A DNA stretch of 64,000 nt from Rhopalosiphum padi (taxonomy: Eukaryota; Arthropoda; Insecta; Hemiptera; Aphididae), in NCBI RefSeq assembly GCF_020882245.1, contig NC_083598.1, positions 7,185,178-7,249,177 of the forward strand. The letters run 5' to 3'. Below are positions 33,338-48,939 of this stretch, one piece after another (the stretch's first letter is position 1; each line of letters begins with the position of its first letter). The notes beneath the pieces are model-generated. The model was given only the letters and a program-made list of their open reading frames with translations, was not told the origin of the DNA and did not search any database. A program made the position numbers and the translations under genes.

Positions 33338-36300
33338 TATACATATATAAATATTTTAAAGTCAAAAATTGATCTTTAATATTATTGTTCATATAAAAGT
33401 GAGTTGAAAGGAAAATACCAAAAAAAAAAAAGAGGATTAAATATATATTTAACGTTTTTGTTTTGCATTTTTCATTACAAAGAAACGGAGAAAATATATA
33501 TATATATATATATAACAAGAATTTGACCATGTATTGTTTGTAAGATTGTTTTATATTATGACTTTTAGTCGACAATATTTAATAAAGTTTTAATTGTAAC
33601 TTTATTCTAAAAAAAAATCTATGAATAAATTAATAAATTATGTTCTATTGGAATCAATCTACATACCAATATTATTCTGTGCACTTAATCTATCCTTGTA
33701 AATGCTGATTTACCTTAAAAAAGAAAAGAAGTATAATTCCTGAATAGACGACAGGCTTATTCCTGTATTTCCAAAGAATAATACTATTATAATGTGTATT
33801 ATTTGTATGTATAATGTATATATATATTTCATTTTGGTTTTTTATTCATTCAACTTGAGTCCCGGTTGATGGATGTCCTACCTTGTAACATCGCAGTTAA
33901 GATACGTTTAGAATAAAATACTTAAACGTTTTTGTACAGTTTTTTTTTTGTTTTAACGAAGAAATATCGTGACACTTGAATAGTTGTTATTATCTTGCCG
34001 CCAGCTCTATAAAATGTATTCGTCCGGAATAAATGTGGTGTATTAAAAAAGATAAGGTTAGATTAGAAGAAGGCACACAAAAAAAGAAATATATAAAATA
34101 TGATATGCGATACCTTCGTGCTTTAGTACCTTGGAAGAACAAGTACTACTTTTTTTTTTACTTTTTAATGAAAATATTGTTTACACATTTGGCAATGCTC
34201 AAAGACATGAAACACTGTTTACAACATTTAAAATTACAATAATGAGTGTCGGAGTCGAAGAAAAAGCAGCAATATTTAGTTTTAATTTTTAAGACATATA
34301 TGCATTATCAAAAACATAAAACCCAGCAACATATTATTAAATCGTTTTCGTTATACGATATAAATATAATTTATAAATATTGACTATAGAATAATCATAT
34401 ACTATACTATGCACAGTAATTCATCAAATACGATTACCTCCGTTTTACTTCAATAAATGTTTATAAATTCTAATTTTTGTAATTTTTACTGACAATTGTT
34501 ATACACTGATATAGGTGTACACACTCAAAAGAAACATTTCAAGGAATATGTGTGTAAAATTTGGTTCCGATTTTATAATATACTTTGTCTATAATTATAT
34601 ACTTTATCCGGACGTATATTAATTTATAAAAATAAAAAACTAATATTGAAGGAATATTATTACAAAAAAATAAATAATTTATTCAGAAATTACTCATTTG
34701 AACTTAAATTTAGATGAGTTAATAATTTCAAAAAAATCAATTAATTTATAATTAACACTAAAATATGTTGGTTCTCATTAAAAAAAAAATATATTACCCC
34801 ACACGACAAACTTTTTAAATGGTAAAGATAATCTACGTATTTGAAAAAAATGTCTTTATTTATACCTCATCAGTATTGTGATTTAGATCAAAAAAAAAAT
34901 AATAATCTGATTATCAATTTACAGAAAAAAGAAAAGAAATTTCTATTAATCGGTATTTGAATAAATAATAAAAAGGGTAACATGTTTAGTGAATTATACT
35001 ATAATAGTGTATTATTTAGCTCTTTTATATAATTACTTTTGTAAAAAAGTGATAATGCATTATTCAAGCTAGGTTATAATATAATAAATGTATAAAGAAT
35101 AAAGATAGGTACTTAAATGGCAATTTTTTTCCGTGATTAAAATTTATATTTTGTATAATAATCATTAATCATTCAACAAATTTAAAGAAAATATTCCAAT
35201 AAAAAATAGTGTCTGAAAGCCACACCAATTTTTTTTCAAATAAAGCATATGTTTAATTGAAAAATGTAATGACGATGATAATATTATAATAATTTATACA
35301 TGCATCTCATTATTAAAATGTAATTAGGTATGAAACGAATTATCGAAATAACTGAAAATCAAAATCAAAATAAAAGACAATATTTGTTGTAATAAAATCA
35401 AACTTTTTAATTTGTGAAAATATTCTCAATGTTAATATAATGGTATATTTTAATATTTTTCATGTCGTATATCAACCAACAAATATTACGGCGGTAACAT
35501 TAAGCAATAATTATATTAAGATATGTAGTATTGTAAATATTAGGTGTTTTACTGAAAATTTTATTCTCGTACTGAACTACGTTTCAGTGGAAAAGTTGAA
35601 AAAAAAACTATAGTATAAAAGATTATATGCGAGTTAACCGAATGGCAGACTTACTTTTTCTCGGTAGACACATCTAATGATCTGTAGCTTATTTCATGTT
35701 TTATAAAGATAATAATTGTGCTAATTAACCAAAGGTAAATAATAAATATAATAATATATTGATTTCAAAAACAGTTCACGGTACACAAGATACACGAGCT
35801 GGTAACTGTATATCATATTATAATTTAAGATTAAATAACATATAATTTATAAATTAAAAATATATTTAAAACATTGGTAAATGTATGACATCCGTACAGA
35901 AACATATTAGTAGACATATAATATTCTTCATATAACAATATATTATTTTATATTTTTAAATATAATATGGTTTTCAAGTCACTGTCATTTTTTTTTAAAA
36001 AATCGTAACTGTTACTGAAATTAACAACTTATAACTTACAACTAAGTTATACATTCATATCGCAAATTGTGTAGTATTTGTTCTTGGAAGACATTAAATT
36101 TAGTGACGTGATTTCTGGGTACACAGAGTTATTTCCCGGTGAGCGCTTTTCGGTTCCCATTTATATATATAGACGATAATATTATGTCCATGTACAATCA
36201 GGTTTTAAAATAATCGCATCAACGTGAAACAAGACAGTCAGTCATACATAATATTATAATGATATAATAATATTATTAAATTTCGACATGAATAGCATAA

Positions 36301-39300
36301 GAGTAGTTCAAAATATTTTTTAAATAAAATATGACTGTGGAAATAGCGTTTTTTTTTTATTAATATTTGTACGAGATATCTTGTATAAAAATATCAAATA
36401 TAATAAGGTTTTTAAACTGAACATCGTATGCAGTTTTAACTATAAATAATTTGAGAATTTTATTGATTTTAACGAAATAAATTCAATGCGTTCAAACATT
36501 TTAGGTAATATGTACTGTATTAATTCAACATATTTACTCATTCCTACTAGCCCTCGTGTTATAAATAATACGCTTCGCCGTTTCACATTTACTTCTGGTA
36601 GCAACAAGCACATAATATAATATTATGAATAATAGATTTGGATAAAATGTTCTCCTATATATTGTAGTTTTCCACTTAATTCCTAATGTTCATTATGATA
36701 ATATAATACCTGGTATTGGCAAGAGACGAAACAACATCAACTATTAGAAGGGTACATTATTTCATTTGATGACAGGTCATGTATTCACATCACGAGTGTA
36801 CCACTGAACTGTAACAATAAACAATCCAACGTGCCTGCGAGTTCCACGGGATTATGCGAAAACAATAAGGAAATGTTTGGCAAAAGATATTAGATAATGC
36901 TCTACACTTTACTATTGTCTGCATTCCAGATATACAATAACGCGAGCCCCTGTTGGAACAGTAGTCTGTAATCAGTAATCACGTTGGTTGTTATTTATAA
37001 TTATGTATGTAGCTTGCCGTGTATTGGAGAACAATGATGAGTTATACAAATTATTATTCATTTATACAAAAACCACAATTCAAAGAGGTTTTAAGTTAAT
37101 ATTACAGGAGCTTGATTTAAAAATTGAAATCACGATTTTACGATAATATCCAACAATAATTACACAACTTACACATTTCAAATTAAATTACGCGCTTATC
37201 AAAAAGACAAAAACTGTTGCTTAATATTCCATGATAAATTGTGAGGTAACCGACAAATGAAATCACTAGGGTTCTAAATTTGAAATGTTTCAATTGAAAT
37301 ATTTCAAAATTGAAAATTTCACTCTTTTTGAAATATTTTTTCTTTTTTTTAATGTGTTCAGTTATAGTTGATTAGAAATAATATTATATTGATTATATAC
37401 AGAAAATATTGATAGTAAATATTCAAAAATAAGCACTATAAATGTTTGATATTTATCACTTGTATTATTAATTGGATCCTTATTTGTTATTATTATTATT
37501 TATTATACATATTTTCTTTGTTTCACACAATAAACCAACTTTTGAGAATTTTCATTTGCAGGTTGATGTGTTTATAAACTTTAAGATATAATAATTTATA
37601 TTTTATTTTTCATTGTAATGAAATATTTCGAGAAAATAAATTTCATAAAATTTTAAAACCCTAGGAATCACGATAGGCTTGTACACTGAGATTGTGTATT
37701 AAATACCTTATGTTATAAAAATACTTTGGATACCTACTGTATTAAGTAACAATATAGAACTATGATATTATCTTGAATGTTCATAGAATATTCTTGTTAA
37801 TATATTTTATACAAACACGCACACGAGTAGTATTCTAAATTGTATACTATAGTATTATAACTGGTAAACAATTTAAATATCTAACAAATTAATCGTTTAA
37901 ATATACTCAATTTAATGATATTTTTTTTTCAATTTTTTTGTATGTATTAAAAATTATTTTTTTCAGACATATACTTTATAATAAAATTATTACTGCACTA
38001 TTAACACATAATTTATTACCGTATTTTTAGTTTAGAAAAAATACTGTTGTAAGCACTAAATTAGTTTCGGTCTTTGGTGCTTATTATAAACGGTATTTAT
38101 TTTATTTTTATTTTCAATAACTTACAGTCTTTGTTCATATCATGCAACGAACATGTCTCATACATTATTCAGCAGTTTGAAGTCATATTATATGTTCCCC
38201 TCTTGGCTCTTAAACAAGAAGTGTGAATTTTTAGTGTAAGTTAATCGTACGCATATTTCTTCTAATATACGATGATTAACCTCTTTGTTCTATTTTGCAT
38301 ATACTATTTTTAAGCTTCTAAATTATAATTTTTAGAGCTATGATTAAAATTTACTATCACTATTTTAAATAATAATTATATACAATATGTATTTATTAAT
38401 CTTTTTTATTTTTAAAAGCGGTTTACAATTTATAGCTTGGGATGCAATAAGAATATGTACTAATTTACATTTAATATTTTATAATCGAAAAAATAAGGAA
38501 TAAAAACATAATAATTAGATACAATTTTATTGTAAATAATTATTTTTCAAATAAAAACATTTTTTCTTCAAAAGTATTCAACCAATAGTTTTATAAAATC
38601 AATAGAAATTTAATAAGTTTAAATGTAGGATAAGTCAAATGCTTTGTTTACTCTTGTGTTATGTAGAAAATTCTATAAGGTATAATAGTATGTATTTTAC
38701 AAATGGTTATTTTTTATAATTTATTATTCAATCGTTATTTTATAAATTACAAAACCAATTACAGAAAATTAATTTGATTAATGACATTTTATGATAAAGC
38801 ACATATTATATGCGTTATTTTATTTATTTATATTTTTTATTATAACTTGTATCTTAAATTAAAAGATACGCCATATGTTTTACAGCTCATAACAATGCAT
38901 GATTTTATGTAATGTTTCAGTCACATAACAACAACCTGAGTTTCACTTGTCTAAAGTTTCAAGTCAGTTTTCCAATTTAATGACTTAGAGTTCACCTGGA
39001 TGCTTGATGAAATTGTGGTTTTGACTTATAATCTATACGATACATAGGATTGAAACTGAACTAAAATTTAATAGATTAAATTACATGATAAAATGAAATA
39101 TGAATATATAAGTTATAATATATAATTTTATCAAAATAATATGCAATGTACATATAAATAATTGACAAAATTTGATTATTTTTGTAGTTTGTAGTTTTTC
39201 TATTTTGTCAATATCATTAAATACGACTAATGAATACGTTAACATTTTAAAATCTTTTCAAGTATTTTTTTTTTTTTATTAATAAATCTAAATTGTGTTT

Positions 39301-42300
39301 TAAAATAAAAACATGGCTTGTTTAAGAGTAATATAATAACAAAATATAATTAAAAGTAGATACACACGGGTGGCTGATTAAAAACACATTAAATTTCAGA
39401 TTAAATTTCATGAGCGTATATGATCGTTTACTAAAATATGATCACTGAATTAAAGTCAAATGTCTAAAGCATGGCCGTTGTATTCATTCAATTATATTTC
39501 TTGTAATCAAATATAATTAAGAGGGTATACGAAACGTTGTGTACCAAGGGCCAGTGAATCATAAATTATTTGCAGCACACTGCTCCGGGTTATAGGTTAA
39601 ATAGTAAGACCGTTTTTATTTCGTTGGAAATACTCGCTGACGGACACAATAGTTTTTTTTTTTATATATATGTATACATTTAGGAACTGATTTAAAAACT
39701 AAAGTAATCTAACAAAACGTTCGACGGTTAAGAATCAGTTACAAAATAAAGGTAGACGTAGATACTTAAAAATAAATATCACATAATAATATAGTATTAT
39801 AATAGAGTAAAATATAATATATTGCAGAAATATGGGGAAGGCTAACATCATAACTTTTTTAGTAATTATATACCTATTAAGTATTAAGTATCATGACCAA
39901 TGACCATTTGATACAGACATTTTTTTTTAATAATGGTACAATAATACTTTTTATAACGTTAAGACGAAAATAAGTAATTTATAAAGTTGGTACTAGTAGG
40001 TAATATATGCATAACAGTCCTGTGCAATTTTTTGAAGTTGCAAATTAAAAAAAACCTAATCCAAGATCACTGCTTAAATTGTTTTGTTTAAATATTATTA
40101 TTTTGAATTATATATGGTTACAACATCACTATAAATTACTACATTAAAAAAGATTTAAAATTAAAGTTGTATATTTATATAACATTTAATTAGAATTATA
40201 TTAATTATTATTTTTTTTAATAGTCAATACACATTATTCCATATTAAGTTTTTATTATTTAAATATAGTGATCAAGATGAAATTGTATTCGACATGGTTT
40301 TTATCTATCTTAAATCTATTTAAGAAATATATCTTTACCACGTTAAGGCGTAAACAATTTAAAATTTTTTTTATTTGCAATAATATTGTATTATAAACAC
40401 ATTCTGTCAAGCTTATATCACATTTATTTATTTACTTGAAATCCCAAATCTTCAAGATTATTCAGTAATAAGTATTAAAACATTGAACACTTATAAAATC
40501 AATATCTATATTATAAACATAATGGTTCTAGGGAAATTCAAGTATAATATTACATATTATAATGATTAAGAAATAACACATTAAATTGTAGACTGGAAGA
40601 ATCTGGATTTTAATTACCAATCATTAAAAAATAAAAATGAAACATATGAGTTGAATAAAAATAAAATTATCATCATGAAAAAGTAATCACATTACTATCT
40701 TACCGACAATAAGTCTTATTATATAATATAATATATCATAATATCAATATTACCCATTTGTACCTCTTGTTAATAATTATATCAAAACACTTGATATTAT
40801 TCTCCTTTTAGAAAAACGGTAATACTATCCTTGAAACATTAGCCTACCTGGTAGTATAGATAGAACCCTTGAAATTTATGGCCCATGATGTATGGGTAGA
40901 ACCATCCAAATGGATTAAATCTGATAGAAATATTATTGGAAGTAAAATCCTAATGTGATTTGATTGGACCGTATGTGTAATGTAACTTTACAAAGGCTCT
41001 ATTTCTAATCCAAAAATATCAATGAACGGACTTGCTTGAAATGGGAAATTTAGTAATTAATATTATTATTAATTTATGAATAGGTATAGTTTCTAAAATA
41101 TAGATTATAGTAGTATCTGAAACAAGTTTCTACAATTGAATTCTCGAAATATAATAATACTGTTCGTTATTTAACATATAAATTACAATGTAAATGTTAT
41201 AACTTATAAACATTCAAAACTGTTTGAAAATAGTGTTTTAGTGAATTAATTAATAATAAATTACTCGTGCAGGTACATATTAAAATATATTTAATAAGTA
41301 TATATATATATACTATAATACAATTATTAGAATATTTTCAAGTTAATCTTGTATCTTTTAATCTAGATTACAAATTGTTAATTTAAAAATTATTATGTTT
41401 AACAATTAAATTTGTTCTTCGGGTATTTTAAAATTAAATCTAAGTGTAAAAATAAAAATAAAAACAGTATGTTGAGAGTTTGCACAAATAAATTGTATTA
41501 TAGTATTAAAAATAATAAAATTACTATTTTAGTTCAATGTTTTTGCAATATTATTTTCATTTTTGACTTAGTAAATCCATTAAACACTTCCTCTAACAAA
41601 CATATTATAATGAATATTTAACTATTTAGATTTCAAAAATTACATCACTCTCCTCATTAAATAGCTGGTTTTAATAACAATAATTATTTTTTATTCGGAA
41701 AAAATATATAACGAGTTACCGCATATTTTAAATTATTCATGTAATATATTTTCTAGTTGGTAACTAATTTAATTATTAAGTAAGTTTAAAGTAGCTAATT
41801 TAATAAAATAATTTGTTGTATTATTATATTTACTACTACAGTATATCAAAGACTTAATGGCTATTCAATAGAATTTTGTTTTATTTGAATGAATCTATTA
41901 AATTAATTTATTAATATTTTATTATAATTTTCATCTAACACTATGATGAATAGTACACCGTACACGTAAGACAATAAACCAAAAAATATCATAATTCACA
42001 AATGAATAAAATAATCAGCAAATTTATAAGTAATAGATATTATAGATAAAATGATAATAAGTTATTAATAGTAAATATATTATAAATATAAAATAGGCAC
42101 CTCTCTCTCTTAAACTTAGATATCCTTATATAATATATATTTTAAATCCTTTAGCATTCTTGTTAAATATAAAAACTAAAATTTAAAAAAAATATATCGA
42201 TTATTAAAAGAAGTAGCACAAAATCATTTGAAAAAAAATTAGTTGTATAAATATGTTTCTGTACATTGTGGTGTAGTTACTTACATCTAATTTTAAATAA

Positions 42301-45300
42301 ATAGTTTATGATCTACCTATAAGCGTTTAAAGTTTAAAGGAATGCCTACAAGACAGGAAACTGTTAATCTCTTTGCCCATTTAATAATCACCGATGCGCG
42401 CCTTTAAATTTTAAACACACAAATGTAACAAACTGTAATATGTTTGTTTAATATTGAATGACACGTAGACGTTAACAGAAAAAAAATTGTACCTTAAAAA
42501 CAAATTATTTTTATAAATTTAATAAAAGTACAATATTTTCATCTGGATATTGTTCTCATAGATTAAACTTATTTAAAAATATAAATACTATATTTGTATT
42601 AACTGTGGAAAATTATTGTCTATTTATAGTATTCAGGTATCGATAACACTAATCTTGATTAAAAAAAAAATATATTCGTTTATTGTGAAATATTAAATTT
42701 ATATGCAAGTGTAACTACCGAGTATATAAATTATATATTTTACTTACATTATGAGAATATGACAACATAATAGTTAGCATAATATTATAAAATATACGTA
42801 CAAAAAATAACCTTTATAAAGTTATGTAATACGTACGAGTATACCGAAAAAAATGTCTACTGTGAAAATTTCAAGTTTACTATTTGAATCGATAAGCACA
42901 ATTTCTATGTTCCTTTGAACCCCTGTAATGATCAGTTCACCATTTCATCCCACCGTATACGGTACCTACAAACTGCTTGGCTCGCATTCCTATACGCCCA
43001 AGTTTAGGTCTACAAAGGCGGGACAACATTCACCTGGCCCGAAATTTGTGTTAATTAACTGAACGGTTTACGATTTTCTCGACCACAAATGTTTACGACT
43101 TGTCCCCGTGTTTGGTGGGAGGATCCAATCACGTATATCGGACACAATGATATTATATCTGTTTGTCTGTATATGTGTGTTTAAGTTGTATTTTGTGCAT
43201 CCAAGCCAATTGAACAAGACAATGTTACCGAACATAATATATCAATCTTAATGAATATTTTTATATGTACACAAATGATAAATAGGTTTTCCAAACAATA
43301 GTTATAAATATGACTGTGAATTTAGAGTAAAGTTCATTTTTAATTTTTATTTTTTAGTTTGTTCTTAAACGTGGTATGAACTATGTAACAACTAATTCAA
43401 TTTTAAAACTTTTATTTTACAATATTTGACATTTTTAATTGTATAGGTAATTTTTTTTAGATATTTTAATGGCATTTTTAAAGGTTATACAGTAAATTTT
43501 CTTGGTCTAACGATGGACCGTCAAAATAATCGTTTTTTATTTAGCTTAAATGTGAAATGTACATAGTACAAGTATATTATATTTATTTGAAAATGTAATA
43601 TTCAGTGCGAAGGTCTTAAAAATGTCCAATAACTTTAAAACAGCATACCTTCATATTTTAATACTAATTTGCGACAGCTTAGTGAAGTGATATGGATTGC
43701 TCAATTGTATTTGGTTTAAAGTATTTTTTTTTTTTTTTTTTTACTAATTTAACCATTTTTAAAAGCATAAGTTAAGACAATAAAATACTCTAAAAATTAC
43801 TACCATAATGCACATCTGTTTATTTTTATACTTCGTTTTTACTAAAAACTTTATTACTAACTTAAAACCATGTGCACCTGGAAAATGTTTAAAAGTATTT
43901 GGAGTTTTTTTGTAAAAATCTTAGAATATTATAAGGTCTTGCTAAAAACATTGGAATGTATACTATAACTAAATTATAATTTTATTATATAAACCTTACT
44001 TACATAAAATTATTGGATTTTAGAATGATGATTTGTAGTAATATGAGACAATTTCGAAATTTCAAATACGGAAATAAGATAATTTCCGAAATACATTTTA
44101 AGATGCAAAGTTTTAGGTAAATAATTATACGAATACGACAAAATTATAAGTTTAAAATATTGATTTACAACATGTAAAAACTGGACAACGAGAAAATGTC
44201 TGTAGAATAGCACAAAGTATGAGCGTAAGATAATATAAATTGTATAATAATTTTCATAACTCTACTTTCTATGTATAATAACTGCTTTATCACATAAGAT
44301 CAAAATATATTACAATAATTATAATTATTATTTGTGTAGATGAGACCATCCTGGTGTTTTATTGTCATAAAGATTGTAATATATTATTATTTGATTTTTA
44401 ACTTAGTAATTTAAAATATTTATCTCACTCCATAAATAAATATTAAGTATCTACTCCGTTTTTAAAGCCAAATATTGTTATCTTGTAAGAGACTACCATC
44501 TCAGTTAAATTAATTAAATTATAAATATAATGAAAACAAAAACGTTTTGAAATTGTCGTTTATTAATGACACGAAGGATTCAACGAGTGTCAATAACTCT
44601 AAAATAAGGATGTAATTTCTAAGGTAGGTATATAACAGATTATTTTAAGCGTTCTACTCTATACATGTATATACTGTATTTTATTTTTAATGAGTTTTAA
44701 ATAAGAAAAGAAATTGTCTACCATCTAAAATGTTCCAATAGGATTTTTATAATAGACTGTTAAATCTACCAGCAGTCACAATTGTAGTAATCGACATTTA
44801 ATTCTCATTGTCATTATATCTCCCTTATTTATTTCACTATATCACAATAAACGGTTATACTTTTTATATTTACATAGTTATATATGTTATTATACGTACA
44901 ATTCAACGAGTGTTAATGACAATTATATATTTTTCCGAAAATTAAGAGTGAAATATTTTCTTTTTTTTAAAAACTCTTTCATTTTCATTTTAACGACGTC
45001 TGTTTTCATTTTTTTTTTTTTTATATATATAGAAACGACGAAGAGAAAATAATGCTGGAAAAATACGATAAGTCGTTGACCCATTTTTTCGTTTATAAAA
45101 CAATAAATTAATATAATATATATATCTAATATATATATTAGAATCAAATGTATTAAAAAATTAGACCAACTAATTTTCATTTTCATTTGAAACAACTTTC
45201 GAAACTATGAAACAATGCTTTTCGATTCTAATACCAACATAAGTTTCTTTTTATATAACACAATATAATATTCTTCGTTGGTATCTACTTTAACTACTTA

Positions 45301-48300
45301 TTGTATTATATCCACATAGTCGATCGAAAAAGGTATCACTTCAATATCTTGTTGAATTTACACAAATAATAAACAGACTGAAACCAAATTAAACGATTGT
45401 TTTTAAACAAAACATTTCCTCTCTTATGTATTTTAATTATTTGTATTACAACTATCAAACAATCATACTCATGTACACCATATATACCATTTATTAAAAT
45501 ATTAATTGAGTTAGAATAAATATGTATATAAAATGTTGAGTATAGACCTACTATTATTTGTATAAGAGATTAAAAATATATATTTATAGTTCATTCTATA
45601 GTAGTTAATATCTATACTCTATCAAAAAAAAATGTTCAATAGACAAATTTAAAATATGAAAAAATATGTTAAATTACTTAATAAAACACATACAAATATC
45701 ATACATTAGATGTTTCAAAAGTTATTTTCCACTGCTTTAATTTCTTTTAATATCTTTTAAAACACATTGATCACTTTCAAGAACTTAAGTCTGATTTCTT
45801 AAACTATTTTTTTTTAAATAATGTACCTAGATATAATTACGTGTATATATTTTATACTAATATTATTATGGTATGCACAAAAGTATGTACCCCATATGTA
45901 CATTGTGTAAGTTTATTGTAATAATAGTGTATATTATATTAAAATTCGTAAATTCGATTAACAATACTAATTCAGGATAAAAATAACTTTCGAATATATA
46001 TATATATATAGTACAATACAATCGCACCGAAGTAAACAAAACCAGGCAAATATCTGCTCACGAGCATTTGAATACGGTCCACGTACTTTACATATCAGTT
46101 TCCGGTGCCTATACAAAATGGTATCCTACCTAACATAAGGAAAATACACTTTTTTATTACATAGTTGGCTTCAATGGGTGTGCTGAACTTTTGAAGCTTA
46201 TTTAAGGGCTAAACATATTGTTTCATATCTGTTTAATTTATATTCAAATCGCACATCTAATATTTTGACAGGAAGGAAAACTCGTGTTAGTAATGAAAAA
46301 AATACAAGTTTTTATATTCAAAATTTGATTATGTCTTCGATAATCCTTTCTAAATTGAATTGGTAAACAAAATGTAATTGGATTTTCAATGTAATCAAAT
46401 AAATTGATTTTGACAAAAATAAGTATTTGGTTTGAAACCTTTCCGGTATCAATTATGAATGGCAATAAAAATTGTAAAAATAATTAAATAATTTACCATA
46501 GTATTCTAATTAAAAAAAAATAATTTAATTAGATAAAAAATAAAATCTAATTAGTCTTTAAAATAACATAAATTGTATTATTTCAATAATCTTAAATGTT
46601 TCTTGCTACCTAATATGACGTATGCTTATTAATTTTGATTTCCAAAAACAATTAAATATTTTAATAAGTCTAATATGTATATAAATATAAAGATCGATTT
46701 TTATTAGTTTTGAAAATATATATTATATTAATTAGAATAATTCATTGTTATATTTTATATAATATATAACAATATAAAATATTATAATATAATATTTATA
46801 TATTTTATATTTTGTATATTTGTATGTGTATACTCGTATTTCTACGTTTTGTGTACTGATTTTACAATATAGTAAATATATTTTAATTTGCATATTAATA
46901 TGAATAATATGGTATAGATTGTATAATTCATATTATAGCGAAGTTTATTTTTGTGTTAATTTATTTTTATCATAATTTACAAGCTACGTGATAACAAAAA
47001 AATTTTTTTAATACTTACGTTAGATATTTAACTCAATTTTTGATTCACAGAAATTGATTGGTATCTGTAATCATAAAATACAATTTCTAAATCAATAAAA
47101 AAATTATACATTTATATAGACCTGTTAAAAGCTTAATTTCCAATCCTTAACATACAACTTTAAAATTAACAAAATTAAAGTTAAATTACGCTATATAACG
47201 TTGGTCATATGTAAAGCTCTCAATATTAATACCACACAACTTTTTCATTCAATACATTTATTCCAAATAACAAATTAATATAATATAATATTACTAATGA
47301 TGTTCACATCATAAAGAACTTTATTTTAAAATTAAATGAACTTATTTCTTTTACTTTTAAAACTCATAAATGGTTTATCAACCACACAAATTATCTTATA
47401 AATAATCTTACATCAAGATAAATTCATATAACTCTCCGAAATGCCTTGAAAATAAACAGTGTAGTTCCTAATCACTTTCTAAAATTTATCTCAGGTGTGT
47501 CTCTAGCGTTGGATTTCTTCTTTCCTTACGAGAATCACATTTTTAAATTATGTCACATTTTCTTATTTTACTAATCGTATAATATTATATGAATAATTTA
47601 AATTGACTGTTATGAATAATAATATATTAAAAATAAATAGATAAATTACTGTTGTAAAAGGAAAAACAATTATACAATTTATGTTTAAATTGAAATTTGA
47701 ACACACGTACCTATTTATAGTTATTATTTTTTAATATTACTTTTCTAAAAAATATTTTAATTACATGATTCACGCCATTCAAAATATAATAAACAACGAA
47801 CATTTGAACTGTATTTTATTATAATATTATTTCTAAAGGCTAAAATGGCAAATAGTATAAATAGGTTTATCTTGTATATTATGTTTTTTATGCATTTAGA
47901 AAAACTTTTTTCAAAATTGATTTCGTGTAAAGTTTTTTTTGTTTTTATAAAATATACATACAATACAAAATTATTATTATTTTAACAAGTACCGATGATA
48001 TGAAATATCTATGGAAAAAAATAGGTTTTAGTTTAAAATGTATCATTAAGTTTACACAAACTTAAAAGTTACTCTCATTCTGCTTAATAATAACTGTAAC
48101 ACATGGAGATAGAATGAAACCCAAGAAACTTTATGTCACTTACCCTATTGAACTTTCTTAACAACTGAATGACTGAAAGAAGTTTTTCATTACATTTTAG
48201 TATACTCAGCGTTATCTTGGAATTTATGTATTTTATACTAAGCTATGTGCTAAAGTTTATTATTGGTAATCTGGAATACTCATAAATTATTTTTTAAAAA

Positions 48301-48579
48301 TGAATTGTGTGAAAATGCAGTAAATTTTCAATAAATATAAATACACAAACATAATTAATACCAATAATATTATTGTTCAAATATTTGAAACAAATTCGTA
48401 TATTATATATAGTAGAAATATTAATTATTTTGTATTTTTAATTAATTAAAAAAGGACATAGATATGCCAATAATTTTAATTTGTACTTTTATTTTACAAC
48501 AAATGTAAAGCTATTGACAAAATACAATTATTATGAAAACTGTAGAAAAATATTTTAAAATTAAATAAATAGTCACAGA
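33338..48579. other. Long AT-rich spacer, about 15 kb
   Basis: No supported gene. Less AT-rich patches at 36540-36960, 39520-39650, 40800-41040 and 42890-43200 were read in all frames without a recognisable product. A T20 run lies at 43723-43742. An A/T palindrome sits near 46745-46790. Unannotated short exons could be hidden here. Confidence 0.4.
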
Positions 48580-48939
48580 TAACTATAAAATACACAATAC
48601 ATGCGTATAATATTGCATATTGTGTGTACATGAGATATGAGTACCATTCAGAACTATATTGATTACTAAATCCATAATAACCGAACCACTTTTGAGTTGT
48701 AAGCAACACACATAATAATATACGAACTTTAAATCTTTATAGTAGTATACATTATCAGTTGACACAATAATTATATTGCTTGCAAGTTGAAATTTAAAGA
48801 CCCTTAAATCTGTGATTACTGTCTTGGACACTGTATTTCTCGATTTATAAGCTAATTCCCTGGGTATAACGACATGGATTGGAAAATCCCATACTACACA
48901 AGTTTTGGTCGTTGGCAGAGGGACGTCTAATGAGCTCAA
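48580..48939 (-). other. Unassigned open stretch, possible gene or repeat remnant
   Basis: A 118-codon minus-strand frame. Its first 55 residues or so (MSSLDVPLPTTKTCVVWDF...) come from DNA less AT-rich than the surroundings and use varied amino acids; the rest is typical AT-driven sequence. I recognise no family and see no clear splice sites. It may be a worn transposon fragment or an exon with flanking intron. Confidence 0.15.
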